A stretch of 64,000 nucleotides of DNA from Ignavibacteria bacterium (lineage in GTDB: Bacteria > Bacteroidota > Ignavibacteria > Tepidaquicellales > Tepidaquicellaceae), in NCBI GenBank assembly GCA_016719565.1, contig JADJYU010000003.1, positions 1 to 64,000 of the forward strand, in the 5' to 3' direction. Below the pieces are notes generated by a model, which was not told where the DNA came from, did not search any database, and saw only the letters and a program-made list of their open reading frames with translations. This document shows, in pieces, positions 17,712 through 25,415 of the stretch. The translations under genes were made by a program, and so were the position numbers. Position 1 is the stretch's first letter. Every line of letters starts with the position of its first letter.

Positions 17712-18641
17712 ATGCCAATTTATCAGAAAGCTCTTTCGAAAGGAAAAAGGTTCTTTTACAAGTTCGACCTCAATGGGAAAATCTATCGATGCAATGCTAT
17801 TTATCTCACTAAAGGAGAAGCAAAGAAAGCTGAAGCAGAAGCATATCAGGAAGCAGACTTCAGGCAAAGGCATCCAAAGGAATCAGAGGATATTACGTTG
17901 TTTAAAGCAATCAATCTAAGATTGGATCATATCAAATCTCGGAAGTCTACTTCTTACTACAACGAGAACCGAAGGTACTTAAAACTGTTTCGAGATAGAA
18001 TGGGAGATATTCCTCTAATAGACATTTCCAAAATAGACATCGAAGCCCTTTTATTAAATACTTCTCAGAGGCTTGGAATTAATACTGTCAATGCGATGAT
18101 TCGATGCTATAAAGCATTATTCAACTTTTCAGGCGAATATAACCCTTGTAAAAAAATTGAGTTCTATCCTATTGACAAAAAAGTAAAATTTATTCCTAGT
18201 AATGAAATGATACAGGCAGTCTTGGATATCAGCACATCTGCCCAACAGGATTTGATTAACTTCATTCTGGAAACAGGTGCGCGAATTAATGAAGCATTGA
18301 ACCTGAAAGGTAGAGACATAGGAAATACTTTTGTAATCTTATATACAAGGAAAAGTAATAACTCAAATAGTGTTCCTAGAAAAGTGCCGAAGCCGGATTG
18401 GTTAGATAAGCAAATGTTTCCGGAGGATGAAAGAGTATTCAAAGATTGGAATGAATATCCAAAATTCTTGGACCGGAAAATTCGACAACTCAAACAGCAT
18501 CCTTGGGGTTATCACAGTTTAAGACATAGGCGGGCAAGTCTTTGGAGTAAAGATGGAAAACCACTTTTTGAAATAATGTCATTGCTTGGACATACAAGTT
18601 TGGAGACGACACAAATCTATCTACAGCTTATACCGGATTAA
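17712..18641 (+). CDS. tyrosine recombinase / integrase (intact)
   Basis: 309 residues from ATG 17712, chosen because AAAGGAG lies about 11 bases upstream; the frame is open further 5' without a better start. The N-terminus MPIYQKALSKGKRFFYKFDLN resembles the arm-binding Arm-DNA-bind type. Core-binding domain about 60-150, catalytic domain after: R191 (ETGARINEAL), K214 (YTRKSNN), H268 and R271 (YHSLRHRRA), H294 (LLGHTS), Y303 (TTQIYLQ). It belongs to a different subfamily from the 9801 enzyme. With the excisionase-like gene and the tRNA scar at 20336 it forms the best-preserved integration module here. Confidence 0.85.
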   Translation: MPIYQKALSKGKRFFYKFDLNGKIYRCNAIYLTKGEAKKAEAEAYQEADFRQRHPKESEDITLFKAINLRLDHIKSRKSTSYYNENRRYLKLFRDRMGDIPLIDISKIDIEALLLNTSQRLGINTVNAMIRCYKALFNFSGEYNPCKKIEFYPIDKKVKFIPSNEMIQAVLDISTSAQQDLINFILETGARINEALNLKGRDIGNTFVILYTRKSNNSNSVPRKVPKPDWLDKQMFPEDERVFKDWNEYPKFLDRKIRQLKQHPWGYHSLRHRRASLWSKDGKPLFEIMSLLGHTSLETTQIYLQLIPD

Positions 18642-18646
18642 AGAAT

Positions 18647-18674
18647 AGCCTAGTTAAAACTAGGCTTTTATTTT
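18647..18674 (+). terminator. intrinsic terminator
   Basis: 9-bp stem AGCCTAGTT / AACTAGGCT (18647-18655, 18658-18666) then TTTATTTT, closing the integrase gene. Confidence 0.8.
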
Positions 18675-18831
18675 AATGTCTCTTTTAAATTCTCATTTCA
18701 TCTAGTATTACTTTGAACTTGGATAAGAAGTTATTTATTTTTGTAATATAGATAGTTGTAAATTCATATATTGATTTATAATTTTGAAGATTAGAGCTAA
18801 CCTAAATAAATAATACATTAAAATTTGTGAG

Positions 18832-20025
18832 ATGAGTAAGAAAGTTATTTCCGTTTTCTTTGATACTAATATTTTTTTACATTTCAAGTTTATTTCTGAA
18901 ATTAATTGGAATGAGATTTTCCCTGAATCTGACATTAATTATGTAATTGCACCTTGTATTGTGAAAGAGTTAGATGAGTTAAAATATAAAGGTATTACAA
19001 AGAAACAAAGGGGCAGAGCAAAAAATATTTTAGAACGCTTTTATAAAATATCAGAACAGGATAAATGTAAAATAGACAATAGAAATATTGAATTTATTTC
19101 CATTGAGCCATCGAGGGAAGTATTTGAAGATTACAAATTGTCAGAAACTAATGTTGACGATAGGTTATTGGCTAGCATTGTAGAATTTAGGTCAAATTCT
19201 TTTAACGTTTGTTTAATCACCAATGATTTAGGTTTAATTCTAAAAGCAAAGAACTTGGGTATTGATGTAAAAAGATTAAATGAAGAATATAGAATAGAAA
19301 ATGAGTTAGATGAACACGAAAAAGTAATTGTTCAATTGCAAAAGGAAAATTTGGAGATGAAGGAAAAAAAACCAAATTTGAAATTAATATTCAATGATGA
19401 GAAGGACTTTATAGAATGTAATTTTAATAAACCAACAAACTTCTCGAATTATATTGATGATTATTTAAGAAGAATTAAGGATGCATATCAACCAAAAACT
19501 TTGGAAAAGGAAAATAAAATATTTCCAATCTCAAAAATTAACCAATTACTTACAACCCCTATTTCCAAACTATCATTTTCACCGGAGTACAAAAAAGAAG
19601 AAATAGATATTTATAATAGAAAATTACATCAGTTCTATACAGAGTATGAAAAATATTTAAACAAATACGTTTCGTATCTAAAACTTAAAGAAACGGTTTT
19701 AAATCTGCAAATTTACTTATTCAATTTTGGAAATGTCGCAGGAAATAATATAAGGATAAAATTACATTTCCCAGATGGTTTCGAGATATTAGAAGAAAAT
19801 GAAATGATGAACCAGCCTAAAAAGCCTGAACCACCTGAACTCAGATCACCATATTCTTTTCTAGATTTTTTTTCAACTAAGGATTTAATAAATACCCACA
19901 TGTTCAATTCTTTACGAATTCAAAATTTAGCGAATCAACTTAATAATCCAGTAAACATATCTGATTTGAGCATAAAAAGACCAACAGTTATGATGTTGGT
20001 CTTAAAGTTCAAATTGTCCTCATAA
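18832..20025 (+). CDS. PIN-domain (PIN_4-like) nuclease with C-terminal extension, frameshifted tail
   Basis: 397 residues as written. Residues 1-155 form a PIN domain with the acidic residues expected for a metal-dependent RNase: FFDTNIFLH (D11), IVKELDELK, TNVDDRLLAS and LITNDLGLILKAK. A coiled stretch (HEKVIVQLQKENLEMKEKK) links to a C-terminal region with LHFPDGFEILEE of unknown role. The frame ends at 20025, but coding-like sequence continues in another frame (KHKEKILSLFVKFESFEKA ... IVKSY) to TAG 20171-20173, so the natural protein is about 446 residues and the end is frameshifted near 19985-20015. It is a single gene with no antitoxin partner beside it. Confidence 0.65.
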   Translation: MSKKVISVFFDTNIFLHFKFISEINWNEIFPESDINYVIAPCIVKELDELKYKGITKKQRGRAKNILERFYKISEQDKCKIDNRNIEFISIEPSREVFEDYKLSETNVDDRLLASIVEFRSNSFNVCLITNDLGLILKAKNLGIDVKRLNEEYRIENELDEHEKVIVQLQKENLEMKEKKPNLKLIFNDEKDFIECNFNKPTNFSNYIDDYLRRIKDAYQPKTLEKENKIFPISKINQLLTTPISKLSFSPEYKKEEIDIYNRKLHQFYTEYEKYLNKYVSYLKLKETVLNLQIYLFNFGNVAGNNIRIKLHFPDGFEILEENEMMNQPKKPEPPELRSPYSFLDFFSTKDLINTHMFNSLRIQNLANQLNNPVNISDLSIKRPTVMMLVLKFKLSS

Positions 20026-20173
20026 GCACAAAGAAAAGATTTTATCATTATTTGTGAAATTTGAAAGTTTTGAAAAAGCAAATTCTTTTAAGATTGACTA
20101 CAAATTAATAGCTGATGATATCCAAGATTTTCTAAATGGAAGTCTAAATGTAAAAATAGTTAAGTCATATTAG

Positions 20174-20700
20174 GTGAAATAGTCATGTTAAACATTATCA
20201 ATTTAATATTATTCTGGGGACGATTTGGGAACGATATACACAGAATTTACAGAAAATAAGGAGTGACAAAGACTATACATACTGCAATTTTGAAACGGAT
20301 TCATTATTTTGCTACTAATGCGAATTCCTTTTTTTGACTCTTAATCATTAGGTCGGGGGTTCGAGCCCCCCAGGTCGCACTTCTTCCAATTATCAATTTT
20401 AAATTTTCAATTATATTTTTTCAATTCTCATTTCTTAAACGAATGATTTTTTACTGCTATATTTAATTTATTCCAATCCCATAAGAATTTTTTTCAATTC
20501 TAAGATAATTATTTTCAATTCTGATATAAAAATTTACATTTCCGGAATATTTAATTACAGTCCCGGAGTGTTTTATTACAATTACATGAAAAGTTTACAA
20601 ATTCTTTACAATTCATTTACAATTTCTTTCCTTTAGTTTAGATTTACTTAAACTGATTTTTATAGATTTATACATCTATAAATTAAACCAATAATCTCAG
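20174..20700. other. intergenic region with tRNA scar and TTTTCAATT repeats
   Basis: No gene seen. It holds the tRNA 3' fragment at 20336-20379, then an AT-rich tract with repeated TTTTCAATT and TTACAATT motifs, and the leader of the 20701 gene. It is the junction between the decaying island and the gene-rich, largely unbroken DNA to the right. Confidence 0.5.
20336..20379 (+). pseudogene. 3' half of a tRNA (probably Lys, CTT): attachment-site scar
   Basis: The sequence runs from the anticodon arm to the discriminator: GACTCTTAATC (loop CTCTTAA, anticodon CTT), variable AGGTC, T-arm GGGGGTTCGAGCCCCC, acceptor strand AGGTCGC, A. The 5' acceptor strand it would need (GCGACCT) and a D-arm are absent upstream. 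A lone tRNA 3' end is what integration into a tRNA gene leaves at the far end of an element; the intact copy would then lie to the left, outside the window. Confidence 0.65.
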
Positions 20701-23055
20701 ATGAACAGACAAAAACATTTTAAAGCATTTTGCTTTCTTATTTTATTTTGCATGCTGGTTTCTACAAATGCAAATTCACAGTTTAAATTACAAATCCTTC
20801 ATAACAATGACGGTGAATCAAAACTGATTAATGCCGGGGTCGGGGTTTTACAGGATTTCGGCGGCGCTGCAAGATTCAAGACGCTGCTTGATACTCTCAG
20901 AGCCCAGGCGAATGCAAATAACATTCCATCCATTATGCTTTCATCCGGTGATAATTTTCTTGCGGGTCCTGAGTTTTATCTCAGTCAGCAGCTTCCTTAC
21001 GGAACGCCTTTCTATGATGTAATTGCAATGAACTCATTTGACTACGATGCTATATGTATCGGTAATCATGAATTTGATTTTGGACCTGATCTTCTCGCAA
21101 GATTCATAAGAGAATTTCAGCCGCTCCCGCAGGCTCCGTGGCTCAGCGCGAATCTTGGATTTGCAGGTGAAGACAGTCTGGCAATGCTTTACAATACGGG
21201 AAGAATTAAACCGTCTGTAGTTTTAAATGTCAATGGAACACAGGTGGGAATTGTTGCAGTTACAACTCCGCGACTTCCTTCTATTTCAAGTCCGGGTAAT
21301 GTGACCGTTGATACCGCAATTGTTTCAATCGTTCAGTCTAAAGTTGATTCACTAACAAATGCCGGTGTAAAAATAATTATTTTCATGGGACACCTGCAGA
21401 CTATTCAGGAAGACACTGCGCTTGCCAGAAGAATTTCCGGCGTTGATCTTATGATAGCGGGAGGCGGCAGTGAAGTTCTTGCAAATCCGGGAGACTTGCT
21501 TGTTCCGGGAGATGTTGTATTCGGTTCTTATCCTCTTATGATAAATAACTTACAAAACATTCCGACTCCGATCATTACAACTGAAGGTAATTATAATTAT
21601 ATCGGTAAATTAATATGTGAATTTGATAATAACGGAGATCTTATCTCAGTAGATACATCAAGCGGTCCTGTCCGCGTATCGGGAGGTGCTTATCCTGATG
21701 CCGTTATGCCAAATACACAACTTCAGAACGATGTTGTAAATCCTGTACAGGCGGGATTAAACAGTCTTGCAAACAATATCATCGCACAGTCAAATGTTCC
21801 CCTGGACGGAGTAAGAAATAATGTTCGGTCTAAGGAAACAAATCTCGGCGATTTAATTGCTGATGCATTTAAATGGAAGGCAAATGAGTTAATAACACAA
21901 TCTTCTTCAGGAATATTACAGGTAGATGTTGCTCTGCAAAATGGCGGCGGTATCAGAAATAACAGCGTTATCCCGGCGGGAAATATTTCAGAATTAAATG
22001 CATTCTCCATTCTGCCTTTTGCAAATTTCTTATCGGTTGTACCCAATGTTCCAAGAACACAGTTCAAAGAGATTATGGAAAATGCAGTTTCAAGAGTTGC
22101 CCAGTTCGACGGAAGATTTGCTCAGATCAGCGGTTTCAAAATGCAGTACAATGTAATGGGTGTTGCGCAGGTGGTAGATAATGCAGGAAATGTCATTACT
22201 CCTGGTAGCAGGATTGTAAGGCTTGAGCTTGACAACGGAACAATGATCGTTGAGAATGGTGTGGTAATTCCGGGAGCAGATATTACAATCGCAACATTAA
22301 ACTTCCTTGCAAACGGCGGCGATCAGTATCCGTTCAGAGGTCTTCCATTTATCAGTCTTCCTGTTTCATACACGGAAGCATTGATCGACTATATTGATAA
22401 TGGAAATAATAATGACAGTCTAAACGGTGTTATTGATTCTACAATGTACCCAATTAACGGACTCGGAAGAATTATAAGATTCGATAATCCATTGCCGGTT
22501 GAGCTGAATTCATTCAGTTCAAATGTTACAGGAAATGATGTTACTTTATTATGGTCAACATCCGGCGAGATAAATAATTCAGGATTTGAAATTGAAAGAA
22601 GATCTGATTCGCAAAACTGGATCTCAGTTGGTTTTGTAACCGGAAACGGAACAACAAACGAAACTAAAAATTATGTATTTACAGACAGAGGTTTAATAAG
22701 AGGTAATTTCAGTTACAGATTAAAGCAGATAGATTTCAACGGTAACTTTGAATACTTTAATCTTTCAAACGAAGTTATTATAGGTGTTCCGGAAAAATTT
22801 AGTTTATCACAAAACTTCCCCAATCCTTTCAATCCATCAACGCGAATCAACTTTGATATTCCGGTAAATTCATTTATAACATTAAAAGTATATGATGTGC
22901 TTGGCAATGAAGTTAAGACATTAGTAAATGAAAATAAAACTGCCGGAAGTTATTCAATTGATTTTAATGCAGCTGACTTGTCAAGCGGGATTTATATATA
23001 TAAGCTTAATGCACAAAATTTCAGCAGTGTGAAGAAAATGACTCTTCTGAAATAG
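20701..23055 (+). CDS. secreted 5'-nucleotidase/metallophosphatase with T9SS sorting domain
   Basis: 784 residues. Signal peptide 1-27 (FCFLILFCMLVSTNANSQ). Metallophosphatase domain about 28-330: LQILHNNDGES, LSSGDNF, CIGNHEFDFG, IIFMGHLQ, then GVDLMIAGGGSEVL. The usual N-D-x-H and G-H-x-H motifs are replaced by NDGES and GGGSEV, as in a variant subfamily of UshA-like proteins. 5'-nucleotidase C-terminal domain about 355-575 (NLGDLIADAFKWKA, QNGGGIRNN, FAQISGFKMQYN). Then a PVELNSFS beta domain and a T9SS type A sorting domain (LSQNFPNPFNP; KKMTLLK). Likely a surface or extracellular phosphoesterase scavenging phosphate or nucleosides. First intact gene right of the tRNA scar; terminator at 23086. 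Confidence 0.8.
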   Translation: MNRQKHFKAFCFLILFCMLVSTNANSQFKLQILHNNDGESKLINAGVGVLQDFGGAARFKTLLDTLRAQANANNIPSIMLSSGDNFLAGPEFYLSQQLPYGTPFYDVIAMNSFDYDAICIGNHEFDFGPDLLARFIREFQPLPQAPWLSANLGFAGEDSLAMLYNTGRIKPSVVLNVNGTQVGIVAVTTPRLPSISSPGNVTVDTAIVSIVQSKVDSLTNAGVKIIIFMGHLQTIQEDTALARRISGVDLMIAGGGSEVLANPGDLLVPGDVVFGSYPLMINNLQNIPTPIITTEGNYNYIGKLICEFDNNGDLISVDTSSGPVRVSGGAYPDAVMPNTQLQNDVVNPVQAGLNSLANNIIAQSNVPLDGVRNNVRSKETNLGDLIADAFKWKANELITQSSSGILQVDVALQNGGGIRNNSVIPAGNISELNAFSILPFANFLSVVPNVPRTQFKEIMENAVSRVAQFDGRFAQISGFKMQYNVMGVAQVVDNAGNVITPGSRIVRLELDNGTMIVENGVVIPGADITIATLNFLANGGDQYPFRGLPFISLPVSYTEALIDYIDNGNNNDSLNGVIDSTMYPINGLGRIIRFDNPLPVELNSFSSNVTGNDVTLLWSTSGEINNSGFEIERRSDSQNWISVGFVTGNGTTNETKNYVFTDRGLIRGNFSYRLKQIDFNGNFEYFNLSNEVIIGVPEKFSLSQNFPNPFNPSTRINFDIPVNSFITLKVYDVLGNEVKTLVNENKTAGSYSIDFNAADLSSGIYIYKLNAQNFSSVKKMTLLK

Positions 23056-23085
23056 ATATAATTTTCCAATCTATCATTCTCCCCC

Positions 23086-23124
23086 GGTCCCGGAAACTAT
23101 GGAAAGTCTTCGGGACCTTTTTTT
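23086..23124 (+). terminator. intrinsic terminator
   Basis: Stem GGTCCCG / CGGGACC (23086-23092, 23111-23117) followed by seven T's. Confidence 0.8.
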
Positions 23125-23368
23125 AAAAACCAGTTAATGAATCACTTTGAGAATGAAGTAGTAAAGTGCTTTACTCTTAAGAAGCGTTTTTAATATTGGA
23201 TTTTTAAATTTATTTTGAGTTTTTTAAATCTATATTGTTGCAGATGTATATAAATAGATTATTTTAGTTATTTGGATCACGGATAATTGACGGGCTGCCT
23301 TACGGAATATAAAAACTATTCTAATTAGATTAGAATTTATGTAAATTATTTTAACTTAAAAATTATAA

Positions 23369-23596
23369 ATGAAAACTTTAAGCGTAAAAATAAATGAAAA
23401 TGACTTTAACAAATACGGCTTTCGAAAGCAGGAAATATTATTTTGTGACTTAATAGATAAAATAAGAATCGAGCTTTCAAAAGAATTTATCAAAAAAAGC
23501 CGCAAATCAGCGGCAGAGTCGGGGCTCTCAAATATGAGTTTAGAAGAAATAAACTCAGAAATAAAAGCCTACAGAAATGCAAAAAATAATTCTTGA
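23369..23596 (+). CDS. antitoxin-like small protein of a PIN toxin-antitoxin pair
   Basis: 75 residues. It begins MKTLSVKINENDFNKYG and ends SEIKAYRNAKNNS, with SLEEINSEIKAYR typical of the C-terminal toxin-wrapping helix of antitoxins that accompany PIN_3-type toxins. The last 20 bases overlap the toxin gene, indicating coupled translation. The pair would normally repress its own promoter, though no operator is obvious in the 230-base AT-rich leader. Confidence 0.65.
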   Translation: MKTLSVKINENDFNKYGFRKQEILFCDLIDKIRIELSKEFIKKSRKSAAESGLSNMSLEEINSEIKAYRNAKNNS

Positions 23597-23996
23597 TACA
23601 AATGTAATAGTTTCAGCTCTGATCACTAACGGAATTCCGTCGAAAATAGTCGAAGAACTTGTAATTGAAAAAAAAGTTAACATTTGTTTATCCCATGAAA
23701 TTCTTGATGAGTATCTCGGAGTAATTAACAGGAAAAAATTTTCTGCAACTAAAGAATTTCATTTATACGCAGAGCAATTAATTTATCAAATAGAAAACTT
23801 TTCTTTAATGTATTTACCCGAAATGAAATTAGATATCTTATCAGATAAAAGTGATAATAAATTTTTAGAATTAGCTATCGAGTCAAAGGCAAATTTTTTA
23901 ATTACAGGAAATACAAAAGATTTTACAATAAAAGAAATTGAGAAAACTAAGATTGTAACACCAAGAATATACTGGGAGAATTATAAGCCCCAATAA
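23577..23996 (+). CDS. PIN-domain toxin (COG1569-like)
   Basis: 139 residues, a full single PIN domain: IILDTNVIVSALI (first Asp), CLSHEILDEYLGVI (Glu), DNKFLELAIES (Asp), LITGNTKDFTIKEI (Asp after N-T-K). This is the PIN_3/COG1569 putative toxin family; such proteins are metal-dependent RNases neutralised by the upstream partner. Intact, in contrast to the PIN protein at 18832. Confidence 0.75.
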   Translation: MQKIILDTNVIVSALITNGIPSKIVEELVIEKKVNICLSHEILDEYLGVINRKKFSATKEFHLYAEQLIYQIENFSLMYLPEMKLDILSDKSDNKFLELAIESKANFLITGNTKDFTIKEIEKTKIVTPRIYWENYKPQ

Positions 23997-24090
23997 TTTC
24001 CTAAAATGTACACGGAGAGGTTTGAATATATTGTTTGTTAAACAGATTCAATAAAAATAAATCCTGAGACTAAAATATTTGTGCCTAAAT

Positions 24091-24123
24091 AAAATGCAGA
24101 GACGCAAAAATTTGCAACTCTGC
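24091..24123 (-). terminator. terminator of the minus-strand T9SS cargo array
   Basis: Stem GCAGAG / CTCTGC (24096-24101, 24118-24123) with an inner GCAAA / TTTGC; on the minus strand it is followed by ATTTTATTT. It lies 27 bases past the stop at 24151. Confidence 0.65.
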
Positions 24124-24150
24124 TGATTTAAATTTACTGGTGAAAAGATT

Positions 24151-25371
24151 TTATTTTATCAAAGCAAATTTTTTCGTTTGAGAAAACGAACCGGACTGAA
24201 GCGTGTAATAATATATCCCGGAAGAATGATTTTCACCGTTCCAGTATTTAATATGTTTTCCTTCAGATAAAACGCCGGAAAATATTTCGGATACTTCCCT
24301 TCCTGTATTATCAAATACTTTCAGTGTTACAAAATTTCTTTCGGGTATATAAAAAGATATTCCGGTCAGAGGATTAAACGGATTAGGATAATTCTGATAA
24401 AGCCGGAAATCATTCACTTCAGAAACATTCTGATTTATTCCCGTGATGATCTCGGATAAAGGACGTTTCCATATCTTACCGGCGGATGTACCGGCATAAA
24501 TGTAATTATCTTTTACTGTCATTGCGCTGATATTTGTATCAGTAAGTCCCTGATTAATTTCTGTCCAGCTTTCCGAAGTCCGATTAAAAAAATAAACGCC
24601 GTTGCCTTCTATTGCTGCAAACAAGTTTGTTCCGAATAAATAAAGATTTCTCACTTCCGGATCCGGCAGACCGGAATTCATCGGATGCCATTGTGATCCT
24701 CCGAAATCAGAATAATAAACGCCGCCGCCGAATGTGCCGCAGTAAGCTTTATCATCTGACTGTATAACCGAACGGACACTGAGATTAGTAAGTCCGGAAA
24801 TGAATACAGCCCAGTTAACGCCGCTGTTTGTGGACCGGTATATTCCCCCTTCCAGTCCGATATAAAGATTTACAGATCTGAAACTAAAAGAATATAAAAG
24901 ATCACCTTCTCCAAGCGCGAACCGTGACCAGTTCAAACCGCTATTAGTCGAGCGGTAAATGCCTGCAAAAATTAATCCCGCATATACGCCTGTGCTGTCA
25001 GACATTAACTTTTTAATATTAAGCTGACCTATTCCCTGATTTGACTGGATCCATTCATCGCCAAAATTAGCGCTGTAAAAAAATCCGCCGCCTGAAGTGC
25101 CTGCGTAAACATAATTGTTCCATGCAGACATCGTCTGAACCAGTAAAAAATTTTCAAGACCTGTATTTTTCTGAATCCATGTAGCACCATTATCATCAGA
25201 CCGGTAGATACCGTTTGCAGAAGTAGCCGCGAAAATATACTGACCTGTATTCAGTAAGTGATTGACCTGTCCGCCGTTTAAATTAACGGACATATTCCAT
25301 TGTGAATAAATACAATTATTTGAAAGTATGATGAGGGAAAGTATAGTTACTAATTTAGAAAATTTATTCAT
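24151..25371 (-). CDS. secreted beta-propeller (Asp-box) protein with T9SS sorting domain
   Basis: 406 residues. Signal peptide about 1-23 ending CIYSQ. The passenger (25-310) repeats YxGTSGxGxYRSxxxGxxW about seven times (IYRSDDNGATWIQ, FFYSANFGDEWIQ, IYRSTNSGLNWSR, IYRSTNSGVNWAV, VYYSDFGGSQWHP), the Asp-box signature of sialidase or VPS10-like propellers; no sialidase Arg triad was identified, so the fold, not the enzyme, is claimed. Sorting domain from about 325: YQNYPNPFNP, LKVFDNTGREV, SSGIYYYTL, KKFALIK. Last gene of the array, followed by a terminator. Confidence 0.75.
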   Translation of the reverse strand: MNKFSKLVTILSLIILSNNCIYSQWNMSVNLNGGQVNHLLNTGQYIFAATSANGIYRSDDNGATWIQKNTGLENFLLVQTMSAWNNYVYAGTSGGGFFYSANFGDEWIQSNQGIGQLNIKKLMSDSTGVYAGLIFAGIYRSTNSGLNWSRFALGEGDLLYSFSFRSVNLYIGLEGGIYRSTNSGVNWAVFISGLTNLSVRSVIQSDDKAYCGTFGGGVYYSDFGGSQWHPMNSGLPDPEVRNLYLFGTNLFAAIEGNGVYFFNRTSESWTEINQGLTDTNISAMTVKDNYIYAGTSAGKIWKRPLSEIITGINQNVSEVNDFRLYQNYPNPFNPLTGISFYIPERNFVTLKVFDNTGREVSEIFSGVLSEGKHIKYWNGENHSSGIYYYTLQSGSFSQTKKFALIK

Positions 25372-25415
25372 ACTTTTAGTTTAATGAATGCTATATATGT
25401 TGAGATAAAAAAAAA

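Noticed and set aside
20336..20379. Complete tRNA gene
   Set aside because: No D-arm or matching 5' acceptor strand exists upstream; the anticodon stem is already mismatched at its outer pairs.
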